Assembly (NCBI RefSeq): GCF_000633255.1
Contig: NZ_AYMJ01000031.1
Coordinates: forward strand, 434,001-498,000
Direction: 5' to 3'
Length of the DNA stretch: 64,000 nucleotides
Source of the DNA: Pseudomonas sp. H1h
GTDB lineage: Bacteria > Pseudomonadota > Gammaproteobacteria > Pseudomonadales > Pseudomonadaceae
Shown: positions 43,659 through 51,198 of the stretch, piece by piece
Layout: every line of letters begins with the position of its first letter
Position numbering within the stretch: the stretch's first letter is position 1
The notes under the pieces: generated by a model
What the model saw: only the letters and a program-made list of their open reading frames with translations
What the model was told of the DNA's origin: nothing
The model's database searches: none
Translations under genes and position numbers: made by a program

Positions 43659-44209
43659 TCCTGTGATTGCTTGAGGTGATCGCGAGTGACGTCGAGGATG
43701 CGTTGGGCAAACTCGGCGTCAGCGACACTGCGTGACAGCAACAGCGCGCCGACCAGCGTCGACATGATGACGATGGCCTCGTCGGCGCTGTTGTCTTTGA
43801 GGGTGCTCTCGATCTGGTTCAGTCGGGCAATGAGTACGGCATCACTGGTCGGACTCGGATGGCCGCGCAGGCCCAGTTCTGAAGAGATCGTCGGCAGCGG
43901 ACAGCCTTCGTGCGGGGAGGTCTGGTGCCATTCGGACAGGTAGGTGTCGATAAACGCGTGCAGCGGGTTTTCCTGGGCAAAGATCTCTGCGCACAAACCG
44001 TCGACCTGATCGCTCGCCTCCTGCAGGGCTTTTTCGACCAGTTCATCTTTGGATTTGAAGTGTGAGTAAAAGCCGCCATGGGTCAGCCCCAGTGCTTTCA
44101 TCAGCGGCTGCAGACCGGTGGCGCCGATGCCGTCCTTGCGAAATCGCGCCGAAGCTTCCTTGATGATTCGTTGATGGGTCTGAGCTTTATGATCTTGCGA
44201 GTAACGCAT
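43655..44209 (-). CDS. TetR-family transcriptional regulator
   Basis: The 184-residue repressor has an N-terminal DNA-binding domain (HQRIIKEASARFRKDGIGAT, then LGLTHGGFYSHFKSKDELVE) and a C-terminal ligand-binding domain (YLSEWHQTSPHEGCPLPTIS) like the AcrR/YxaF group. It is convergent with the SDR-fabF pair and may regulate it, since such trios recur, but no operator was found. Its own promoter lies between 44210 and 44300. Confidence 0.9.
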   Translation of the reverse strand: MRYSQDHKAQTHQRIIKEASARFRKDGIGATGLQPLMKALGLTHGGFYSHFKSKDELVEKALQEASDQVDGLCAEIFAQENPLHAFIDTYLSEWHQTSPHEGCPLPTISSELGLRGHPSPTSDAVLIARLNQIESTLKDNSADEAIVIMSTLVGALLLSRSVADAEFAQRILDVTRDHLKQSQD

Positions 44210-44360
44210 GTGGAACTCTCCGCAACAAGACCGCCATCTTAACCAAGGAAAATGACATGGTGACTGTACTTCTACTTCTTAATAGCGCGCCGCTCAGTCC
44301 AACATGATCCTTGAGGGCACTACCGGACATACGCAGCCAGTAAAAGTCTGTACAAAAACA

Positions 44361-44388
44361 AACCCCGCCTGTTCCGGCGGGGTTTTTA
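44361..44388. terminator. Bidirectional terminator
   Basis: CCCCGCC (44363-44369) and GGCGGGG (44376-44382) form a stem flanked by A-rich and T-rich tracts on both sides. It can end transcription of the DUF2897 gene on the minus strand and any rightward transcript. Confidence 0.85.
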
Positions 44389-44389
44389 T

Positions 44390-44557
44390 TCAACGATCCT
44401 GTGCGTCCTTGATGTCCGCTTCGGCGTTGCGCTGCGCAACGCGCTTACGTTCTTCATCGGTCAGTTCGACCTTGTTGGCGGTGTCGCGCAGCATCATCAA
44501 TCCGCCAACGATCGAGCCGATTGCAACGACCAGAATCAACCAGGCATACCAGGGCAT
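44390..44557 (-). CDS. DUF2897-family small membrane protein
   Basis: Starting at the ATG at 44557, which follows AAGGAG, the product is 55 residues: one membrane segment (WYAWLILVVAIGSIVGGLMM) and a charged C-terminus (ELTDEERKRVAQRNAEADIK). This matches the small Pseudomonas family DUF2897, of unknown function. The longer frame starting at 44602 adds unconserved residues. It is followed by the bidirectional terminator. Confidence 0.82.
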   Translation of the reverse strand: MPWYAWLILVVAIGSIVGGLMMLRDTANKVELTDEERKRVAQRNAEADIKDAQDR

Positions 44558-44684
44558 AACGGCTCTCCTTAATGGCAGCTCGACGGGCGAGGGTTTCACC
44601 ACAGACGCTGCATACCACTTTGAGCGAAGTGAGTTCGCAGTGGTTCCATTCTAGGCCGGTTATGCCCGGTGCACCCGAAATCCC

Positions 44685-46049
44685 TCAACGACCCGTCAGC
44701 ATTGCATCCGCTGGGGCGTCAGCACGCAATTGACCGGTCAGCAGGAAGTAGCCGAAGCCGACCGCCATGAAGCCAAGAAAGATCAGCCCGATCAGCGCGT
44801 TGAACCAGGCCATGGCGACCAGGCACACCACTGCCAGCACCAGCGCAATCATCGGCACCAACGGATAGCACGGCGCACGGAAAGTACGCTCCAGATTCGG
44901 TTCGCACTTACGCAGTTTGAACAGGCTGAGCATGCTCATGATGTACATCACGATAGCGCCGAACACGGCCATGGTGATCATCGCGGCGGTGAGGGTCATG
45001 CCGCCGAGGTTGATCAGTCCGTCGCTGTAGATCGCGGCAATGCCGATGATGCCTCCGGCGATGATCGCCCGGTGTGGGGTCTGGAAGCGCGACAGTTTCG
45101 CCAGCGAGGCCGGCAAATATCCGGCGCGGGCAAGGGCGAAGAACTGTCGCGAGTAGCCGAGGATGATCCCGTGGAAACTCGCCACCAGACCGAACAGGCC
45201 GATCCACACCAGCATGTGCAGCCACCCGGAGTTGTCGCCGACCACGGTTTTCATTGCTTGGGGCAACGGGTCGTTGATGTTTGCCAGCGTGCGCCAGTCA
45301 CCCACACCACCCGCGAAAAACATCACGCCCATCGCCAGCAGCACCAGCGTCAGGATGCCGCTGATGTAAGCCTTGGGGATCGTGCGCTTGGGATCCTTGG
45401 CCTCTTCGGCTGCCATGGCCGCGCCTTCGATGGCGAGGAAAAACCAGATCGCAAACGGAATCGCGGCGAACATCCCGGCAATCGCCGGTGCACCGAACAC
45501 ATCGGAACCGGCCCAGCCATTGAGCGCAAAACTGCTGAAGCTGAACGCCGGCGCGACCACGCCCATGAACACCAGCAATTCGATCACCGCCAGCACGCAA
45601 ACGATCAGCTCGAACGTCGCCGCCAGTTTCACCCCGAGGATATTCAGGGTCATGAACACAACGTAGGCACCGACCGCTGCGTGTTTCGGGTCGAGCGCAG
45701 GAAATTGCACATTCAGATAAGCACCAATTGCCAGCGCAATAGCCGGTGGTGCGAAGACGAATTCGATCAGCGTCGCCAGCCCGGCGATCAGTCCGCCTTT
45801 TTCACCGAACGCGCGCCGGCTGTAGGCGAACGGGCCGCCCGCGTGAGGAATCGCCGTAGTCAGTTCGGTGAAGCTGAAGATGAAGCAGGTGTACATGGTG
45901 GCGACCATGAACGAGGTCACCAGAAAGCCCAGCGTGCCGGCTACGCCCCAGCCGTAACTCCAGCCGAAATACTCGCCGGAAATCACCAGCCCGACGGCGA
46001 TGCCCCACAGGTGCAGGGTGCCCAGCGTGGGTTTGAGTTGTGTGTTCAT
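44685..46049 (-). CDS. eat: Ethanolamine permease-like APC transporter
   Basis: I start at the ATG at 46049, seven bases after AGGGAG; a second ATG at 46055 is too close to that site. The 454-residue protein has about twelve membrane segments and the APC-family start LHLWGIAVGLVISGEYFGWS, then FTELTTAIPHAGGPFAYSRR and FLAIEGAAMAAEEAKDPKRT. This closely fits the Eat ethanolamine permease. A sigma-54 promoter lies just upstream, in keeping with nitrogen-source control. No eutBC genes are in the window, so the specificity is inferred from sequence alone. Confidence 0.85.
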   Translation of the reverse strand: MNTQLKPTLGTLHLWGIAVGLVISGEYFGWSYGWGVAGTLGFLVTSFMVATMYTCFIFSFTELTTAIPHAGGPFAYSRRAFGEKGGLIAGLATLIEFVFAPPAIALAIGAYLNVQFPALDPKHAAVGAYVVFMTLNILGVKLAATFELIVCVLAVIELLVFMGVVAPAFSFSSFALNGWAGSDVFGAPAIAGMFAAIPFAIWFFLAIEGAAMAAEEAKDPKRTIPKAYISGILTLVLLAMGVMFFAGGVGDWRTLANINDPLPQAMKTVVGDNSGWLHMLVWIGLFGLVASFHGIILGYSRQFFALARAGYLPASLAKLSRFQTPHRAIIAGGIIGIAAIYSDGLINLGGMTLTAAMITMAVFGAIVMYIMSMLSLFKLRKCEPNLERTFRAPCYPLVPMIALVLAVVCLVAMAWFNALIGLIFLGFMAVGFGYFLLTGQLRADAPADAMLTGR

Positions 46050-46093
46050 GCGCATGCTCCCTGAACGGTTTGGAAAGCTCGGGGGAGGGCGTG

Positions 46094-46109
46094 TGCAGTG
46101 GGCGTGCCA
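46094..46109 (-). promoter_or_regulatory. Sigma-54 promoter of the ethanolamine-type permease
   Basis: On the minus strand the sequence TGGCACGCCCACTGCA has GG and GC separated by exactly ten bases, the -24/-12 pattern of RpoN promoters. Transcription would start near 46083, about 35 bases before the ATG. Confidence 0.8.
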
Positions 46110-46219
46110 TTGCTGTGAAACGAGTCGTAATGAGTTGAAAGCTGTCGTATCGGGGATGTTCGCGGCGCAATAACGGCTTTTTGTGCGCCAGTTGAGTGCG
46201 ATGTTGACGGTTATGCCGT

Positions 46220-46272
46220 CTTCGCGAGCAGGGGAATGCATTTCAAATTGTGCGAGCGAGCCTGCTCGCGAA
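46220..46272. repeat. REP element, left copy degenerate
   Basis: One intact core (GCGAGCGAGCCTGCTCGCGA) is preceded by a truncated inverted copy (TTCGCGAGCAGG) between the permease and kdp promoters. Confidence 0.8.
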
Positions 46273-46326
46273 GAAGCCCGGCCTGACGGCGCAAAAACCT
46301 GCTGTAACGCCCGCATAAACCCACTC

Positions 46327-46343
46327 TTTACGCTTTCTTTATG
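46327..46343 (+). promoter_or_regulatory. Candidate KdpE operator
   Basis: TTTACGCTTTCTTTATG, followed by CCCCG, closely resembles the T-rich 17-bp KdpE binding site upstream of E. coli kdpFABC as I remember it. It lies 92 bases before the kdpF start, the right region for activation by phosphorylated KdpE. Confidence 0.6.
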
Positions 46344-46434
46344 CCCCGCCACACCCCTCGGTCTCGTTCCTTTACAGCCTCCTTTCCGACAATGCCTCCA
46401 CACGCGGCAATACGCCGTAACACGGAGATCTTCC

Positions 46435-46524
46435 ATGAGCGTTCTGGACGGGGTGTCCCTGCTGTTGGCAGCCGGGCTGTTCATTTATCTGTTGGTTGCG
46501 CTGTTGCGCGCGGACCGGAACTAG
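46435..46524 (+). CDS. kdpF: Potassium pump small subunit KdpF
   Basis: This 29-residue single-span peptide, MSVLDGVSLLLAAGLFIYLL then VALLRADRN, is the usual KdpF that stabilises the KdpFABC complex. GGAG lies about ten bases before the ATG. It is too short for standard gene lists, but its position eight bases before kdpA settles its identity. Confidence 0.93.
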   Translation: MSVLDGVSLLLAAGLFIYLLVALLRADRN

Positions 46525-46532
46525 GAGCGGCT

Positions 46533-48227
46533 ATGCACAGTTATGACTATTGGCTGATCCTCGCGTTTTTCGCGGTGGTCTTGTTGCCGGCGCCGTTCCT
46601 CGGGCGCTTCTACTACAAAGTGATGGAAGGTCAGCGCACCTGGCTGACGCCGATTCTCGGCCCGGTCGAGCGCGGCTGCTATCGCATTGCCGGGGTTGAT
46701 CCACAGGCTGAACAGAGCTGGCAGAAATACACGCTGGCACTGCTGGCGTTCAACCTCGCCGGTTTCCTGCTGCTGTTCGCGATCCTGTTGTTTCAGGATC
46801 ACCTGCCGCTGAACCCGCAAAACCTGCCGGGCCAGGAATGGACTCAGGCATTCAACACCGCGGTCAGTTTCATGACCAACACCAACTGGCAGTCCTACAG
46901 CGGTGAAGCGACCCTCAGCTACCTGAGCCAGATGGTCGGTCTCACCGTGCAGAACTTTGTCAGCGCCGCCACCGGCCTCGCCGTGCTGGTTGCGCTGTGC
47001 CGTGGTATCGGGCGCAAGTCGACCAAGACCCTGGGCAACTTCTGGGTCGACATGACCCGCGCCACTCTCTACGGCTTGCTGCCACTGTGCCTGCTGCTGG
47101 CGTTGTACCTGGTGTGGCAAGGCGTGCCACAAACCTTCGCGCAATACGTCAATGTCGTGACGATGCAGGGTGTTGATCAAGTGATCCCGCTCGGCCCGGC
47201 GGCCAGCCAGATTGCGATCAAACAACTGGGCACCAACGGCGGTGGCTTCTTCGGCGTCAACTCGGCGCATCCGTTCGAGAACCCGACCGCGTGGAGCAAC
47301 CTGTTCGAAGTCACTTCGATCATTCTGATCCCGGTGGCGCTGGTGTTCACCTTCGGCCATTACGTCAAGGACCAGCGTCAGAGCCGCGCGATCATCGCCT
47401 GCATGCTGGCACTGTTCCTGATCGGCGGCGCGACTTCGCTATGGGCCGAATATCAGCCTAACCCTGCGCTGAACAACGTCGCCGTCGAGCAGACCGCACC
47501 GCTGGAAGGCAAGGAAGCGCGCTTCGGCACCACCGCCACCGTGCTGTGGTCGGTGACCACCACCGCCGCGTCGAACGGTTCGGTCAACGGCATGCACGAC
47601 AGCCTCAACCCGCTCAGTGGCATGGTCGCGCTGGTCAACATGATGGTCGGCGAAGTGATCTTCGGCGGCGTCGGTGCCGGGCTCTACGGCATGTTGCTCA
47701 ACGTGCTGATCGCGGTGTTCCTCGCCGGCCTGATGATCGGCCGCACCCCCGAATACCTCGGCAAGAAACTGCAGGCGCGGGAAGTGCAATTGCTGGTGGT
47801 GACCTTGCTGGTGATGCCGGTTGGCGTGCTCGTCCTCGGCGCCATCGCGGCGGCCCTGCCTGGCCCGGCGGCGACCATCAGCAACCCCGGCCCGCACGGT
47901 TTCAGCCAGTTGCTATACGCCTACACCTCGGCCAGCGCCAACAACGGTTCGGCCTTCGGTGGCCTGAGTGCCAACACGCCGTTCCACAACCTGATGCTCG
48001 GTCTGGGCATGTTGATCGGGCGCTTCGGTTACATCCTGCCGGTGCTGGCACTGGCCGGTAGCCTGGCGATGAAGAAAACCGCACCGATCGGCCAGAACAG
48101 CTTCCCGACCCATGGCCCGCTGTTCGTGACCTTGTTGACCGTGACCATTTTGCTGGTGGGCGGCCTGACCTTCCTGCCGACCCTGGCGTTGGGCCCAATC
48201 GCTGAACATCTGAGCATGGGCTTCTGA
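46533..48227 (+). CDS. kdpA: Potassium-transporting ATPase channel subunit A
   Basis: The 564-residue membrane protein is the K+-binding and translocating subunit, related to K+ channels. Four filter-like segments can be seen: NTNWQSYSGEATLSY, GTNGGGFFGVNSAHPFENPT, the NMMVGEVIFGGVGAGLYG region, and SASANNGSAFGGLSANTPF. The ATG at 46533 follows TAGGAG. It is preceded by kdpF and followed by kdpB after seven bases. Confidence 0.98.
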   Translation: MHSYDYWLILAFFAVVLLPAPFLGRFYYKVMEGQRTWLTPILGPVERGCYRIAGVDPQAEQSWQKYTLALLAFNLAGFLLLFAILLFQDHLPLNPQNLPGQEWTQAFNTAVSFMTNTNWQSYSGEATLSYLSQMVGLTVQNFVSAATGLAVLVALCRGIGRKSTKTLGNFWVDMTRATLYGLLPLCLLLALYLVWQGVPQTFAQYVNVVTMQGVDQVIPLGPAASQIAIKQLGTNGGGFFGVNSAHPFENPTAWSNLFEVTSIILIPVALVFTFGHYVKDQRQSRAIIACMLALFLIGGATSLWAEYQPNPALNNVAVEQTAPLEGKEARFGTTATVLWSVTTTAASNGSVNGMHDSLNPLSGMVALVNMMVGEVIFGGVGAGLYGMLLNVLIAVFLAGLMIGRTPEYLGKKLQAREVQLLVVTLLVMPVGVLVLGAIAAALPGPAATISNPGPHGFSQLLYAYTSASANNGSAFGGLSANTPFHNLMLGLGMLIGRFGYILPVLALAGSLAMKKTAPIGQNSFPTHGPLFVTLLTVTILLVGGLTFLPTLALGPIAEHLSMGF

Positions 48228-48234
48228 GGACTCA

Positions 48235-50295
48235 ATGATGAATATGCCCGCAATCAAACCCGCTGCCATCAAGGCACCGGAACAAGCGAAAACCGCGCTC
48301 TCGGCCCTGTGGCGCCCGGCGCTGGTGCAAGCGTTCGTCAAGCTCGACCCACGCCAGCTGGTGCGCTCGCCCGTGATGCTGGTGGTCGAACTGACCGCGA
48401 TCTTCACCACCGTGCTGTGCTTCATCCCGGACAACGTCGTGCCGACTTTCGTCGCTGCGCAGATTGCCCTGTGGCTGTGGTTCACCGTGCTGTTCGCCAA
48501 CTTCGCCGAAGCCTTGGCCGAAGGTCGCGGCAAGGCCCGCGCCGACAGTCTCAAGGCGGGCAGCGAAGGCCTCAGCGCGCGGCGTAAAATGGCCAATGGC
48601 AGCTTCCAGGTGGTGCCCGCTGCCAACCTGCGCAAAGGTGATGTGGTGCGCGTCGAAGCGGGGGAGATGATCCCCGGTGACGGCGAGGTCATCGAAGGCA
48701 TCGCGGCCGTCAACGAAGCGGCGATCACTGGCGAATCGGCGCCGGTGATTCGCGAGTCCGGGGGCGATCGTTCGGCGGTCACCGGCAACACGCGACTGGT
48801 GTCCGACTGGCTGTTGGTGAAGATCACCGCCAACCCGGGTGAATCGACCCTCGACCGCATGATTGCACTGGTCGAAGGCGCCAAACGCCAGAAGACCCCG
48901 AACGAAGTTGCGCTGGACATCCTGCTGATCGGTCTGACCCTTATTTTCCTGTTGGTGGTGGTGACCCTGCAGCCATTCGCCCATTTCGCCAACGGCAACC
49001 TGCCGCTGGTGTTCCTGGTGGCGCTGCTGGTCACGCTGATTCCAACCACCATCGGTGGCTTGCTGTCGGCGATTGGTATCGCCGGGATGGACCGTCTGGT
49101 GCGCCTGAATGTGATCGCCAAGTCCGGTCGCGCGGTGGAAGCGGCCGGTGACGTGCACGTGCTGCTGCTGGACAAGACCGGCACCATCACCTTCGGCAAC
49201 CGTCGTTGCAGCGCGGTGTACGCCGCGCCTGGCGTCAATGGTCGCGAACTGGCCGAAGGCGCGTTGTTCGCTTCGCTGGCGGATGAAACCGCTGAAGGCA
49301 AATCCATCGTTGAATACCTGCGCGGTCTGCACCCACAGCCTGAGCCGACGCTGGACAGCCTGACCGCCGTGCCATTCAGTGCTGAAACCCGTTTGTCCGG
49401 TGTCGACTATCAGGGCCGCGTTTACCGCAAGGGTGCAGTGGATTCGCTGCTGGCCTTCCTCGGCCAACAACGTGCCGATCTGGCGCCTGCGCTGTCGCGG
49501 GAAATCGACAAGATCGCCCAGAGTGGCGGCACCCCGTTGCTGGTCTGCGCCGACGGCAAACTGCTCGGTGCGATCCACCTCAAGGACGTGGTCAAGCCGG
49601 GCATTCGCGAGCGGTTTGCCGAGCTGCGCAAACTGGGGATTCGCACCGTGATGGTCACCGGTGACAACCCGTTGACCGCAGCGGCCATCGCGGCAGAAGC
49701 AGGCGTCGATGACGTGCTCGCTGAAGCTACCCCTGAGAAAAAACTGGCACGCATTCGTCACGAACAGAACGACGGTCGTCTGGTCGCCATGTGCGGCGAC
49801 GGTGCCAACGACGCACCAGCGCTGGCCCAGGCGGACGTCGGCATGGCGATGAACGACGGCACGCAAGCCGCACGCGAAGCGGCGAACATGGTCGACCTCG
49901 ACAGCGACCCGACCAAGCTGCTGGACGTGGTGCAGATCGGCAAGGAATTGCTGGTGACCCGTGGCGCGCTGACGACCTTTTCCATCGCCAACGACGTCGC
50001 CAAATACTTCGCGATTCTGCCGGCACTGTTCGCCGCGATTTATCCGCAACTGGGCGTGCTGAACATCATGCACCTGACCAGTCCGCAGAGCGCGATTCTC
50101 TCGGCCATTGTTTTCAACGCCTTGATCATCGTAGTGCTGATTCCGCTGGCATTGCGTGGCGTGCGCGTGCAGGCGGCAAGTGCGGCGGCATTGCTGCGCC
50201 GCAACCTGCTGATCTACGGACTGGGCGGGATTCTGGTGCCGTTCGTGGGGATCAAGGCGATCGACATGCTGCTGACGGCGCTGCATCTGGTTTGA
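48235..50295 (+). CDS. kdpB: Potassium-transporting P-type ATPase subunit B
   Basis: The 686-residue P-type ATPase has the phosphorylated Asp at D313 in LLLDKTGTITFGN, the dephosphorylation loop ITGESAPVIRESGG, and the hinge MCGDGANDAPALAQADVGMA. It powers K+ uptake through KdpA. The second ATG at 48238 is an equally possible start. A repeat element follows, separating it from kdpC. Confidence 0.98.
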   Translation: MMNMPAIKPAAIKAPEQAKTALSALWRPALVQAFVKLDPRQLVRSPVMLVVELTAIFTTVLCFIPDNVVPTFVAAQIALWLWFTVLFANFAEALAEGRGKARADSLKAGSEGLSARRKMANGSFQVVPAANLRKGDVVRVEAGEMIPGDGEVIEGIAAVNEAAITGESAPVIRESGGDRSAVTGNTRLVSDWLLVKITANPGESTLDRMIALVEGAKRQKTPNEVALDILLIGLTLIFLLVVVTLQPFAHFANGNLPLVFLVALLVTLIPTTIGGLLSAIGIAGMDRLVRLNVIAKSGRAVEAAGDVHVLLLDKTGTITFGNRRCSAVYAAPGVNGRELAEGALFASLADETAEGKSIVEYLRGLHPQPEPTLDSLTAVPFSAETRLSGVDYQGRVYRKGAVDSLLAFLGQQRADLAPALSREIDKIAQSGGTPLLVCADGKLLGAIHLKDVVKPGIRERFAELRKLGIRTVMVTGDNPLTAAAIAAEAGVDDVLAEATPEKKLARIRHEQNDGRLVAMCGDGANDAPALAQADVGMAMNDGTQAAREAANMVDLDSDPTKLLDVVQIGKELLVTRGALTTFSIANDVAKYFAILPALFAAIYPQLGVLNIMHLTSPQSAILSAIVFNALIIVVLIPLALRGVRVQAASAAALLRRNLLIYGLGGILVPFVGIKAIDMLLTALHLV

Positions 50296-50306
50296 GACTG
50301 AAAGAG

Positions 50307-50467
50307 CCCCTCACCCTAAACCTTCTTCCTGGGGTAGAGGGGACCGACCGAGGTGTTTGCGGGAGCTGGATCGACCTGAAATACCGAGCCGAACTCAGGT
50401 CTTGAACAACACCAGGATCGGCTCCCTTTAACCTCTTCCCCTCGGGGGAGAGGGCTGGGGTGAGGGG
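50307..50467. repeat. MITE-like nested inverted repeat between kdpB and kdpC
   Basis: Perfect 10-bp terminal inverted repeats (CCCCTCACCC at 50307-50316 and GGGTGAGGGG at 50458-50467) enclose two inner inverted pairs. These are GGGAGC/GCTCCC (50361-50366, 50421-50426) and GACCTGA/TCAGGTC (50373-50379, 50395-50401). It has no coding capacity. It looks like a non-autonomous mobile or mosaic repeat inserted inside the operon. Confidence 0.75.
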
Positions 50468-50523
50468 GAAGAAGTCTCCCTGACACTCCACCCAAGTTGC
50501 CCAACGAATTCGAGGATTTTGCA

Positions 50524-51069
50524 ATGTCCACAATGATACGTCCGGCCCTGAGCCTGCTGGTGCTGATGACCCTGATCACCGGCGTGGCCTACCCGCTGGT
50601 GGTAACCGGTGTTGCGCAGGTCGCTTTCCCTGAACAGGCCAACGGCAGTCTGGTCCACGACGCCGACGGCAAGGTGCGTGGCTCGGCGCTGATCGCCCAG
50701 GATTTCGTCGGTGATGCGTGGTTCCATCCACGTCCTTCGGCGGGTGCTTTTGCTACGGTTTCCAGCAGCGCCAGCAACCTGGCGCCGAGCAATCCGGCAC
50801 TGGCCACCCGGGTGATCGACGACGCCAACAAGTTGCAGGTGCCCGGTCAGGGGCCAGTGCCATTGGCGTTGCTGACCACCTCCGGCAGCGGTCTCGATCC
50901 GCACTTGCCACCGGCGGCAATTGCCTATCAACTGGCGCGTGTCGCGGCAGCCCGCAACCTGCCGGTGTCGACCTTGCAGCAACTGCTCGATGCGCACATC
51001 GAACAGCCTCTGGTGGGGCCGCCGGTGGTGAATGTGCTGGAGCTGAACATGGCGCTCGAGAAACTGTAA
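50524..51069 (+). CDS. kdpC: Potassium-transporting ATPase subunit C
   Basis: From the ATG at 50524 (MSTMIRPALSLLVLMTLITG) the protein is 181 residues, the normal KdpC length. It has one N-terminal membrane span and a periplasmic domain with GSALIAQDFVGDAWFHPRPS and SGSGLDPHLPPAAIAYQL, both typical. It completes the KdpFABC pump. The gap to kdpB (228 bases) is unusually long because of the repeat element. Confidence 0.97.
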   Translation: MSTMIRPALSLLVLMTLITGVAYPLVVTGVAQVAFPEQANGSLVHDADGKVRGSALIAQDFVGDAWFHPRPSAGAFATVSSSASNLAPSNPALATRVIDDANKLQVPGQGPVPLALLTTSGSGLDPHLPPAAIAYQLARVAAARNLPVSTLQQLLDAHIEQPLVGPPVVNVLELNMALEKL

Positions 51070-51085
51070 ATCTGCGGCACGGCCA

Positions 51086-51152
51086 TTCGCGAGCAGGCTC
51101 GCTCCCACAGGAGAATGCATTCCAGAATGTGCGAGCGGGCTTGCTCGCGAAG
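51086..51152. repeat. REP palindrome pair between kdpC and kdpD
   Basis: Two inverted REP cores about 20 bases apart lie in the 129-base gap. They could reduce transcription from the pump genes into kdpDE. Confidence 0.9.
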
Positions 51153-51198
51153 AGGCCCGCACAGGTAACACATAAACATCTGACTGAAGAGATCAAGC

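Noticed and set aside
48232..50286. 684-codon frame antisense to kdpB
   Set aside because: Shadow; KdpB motifs on the plus strand are complete.
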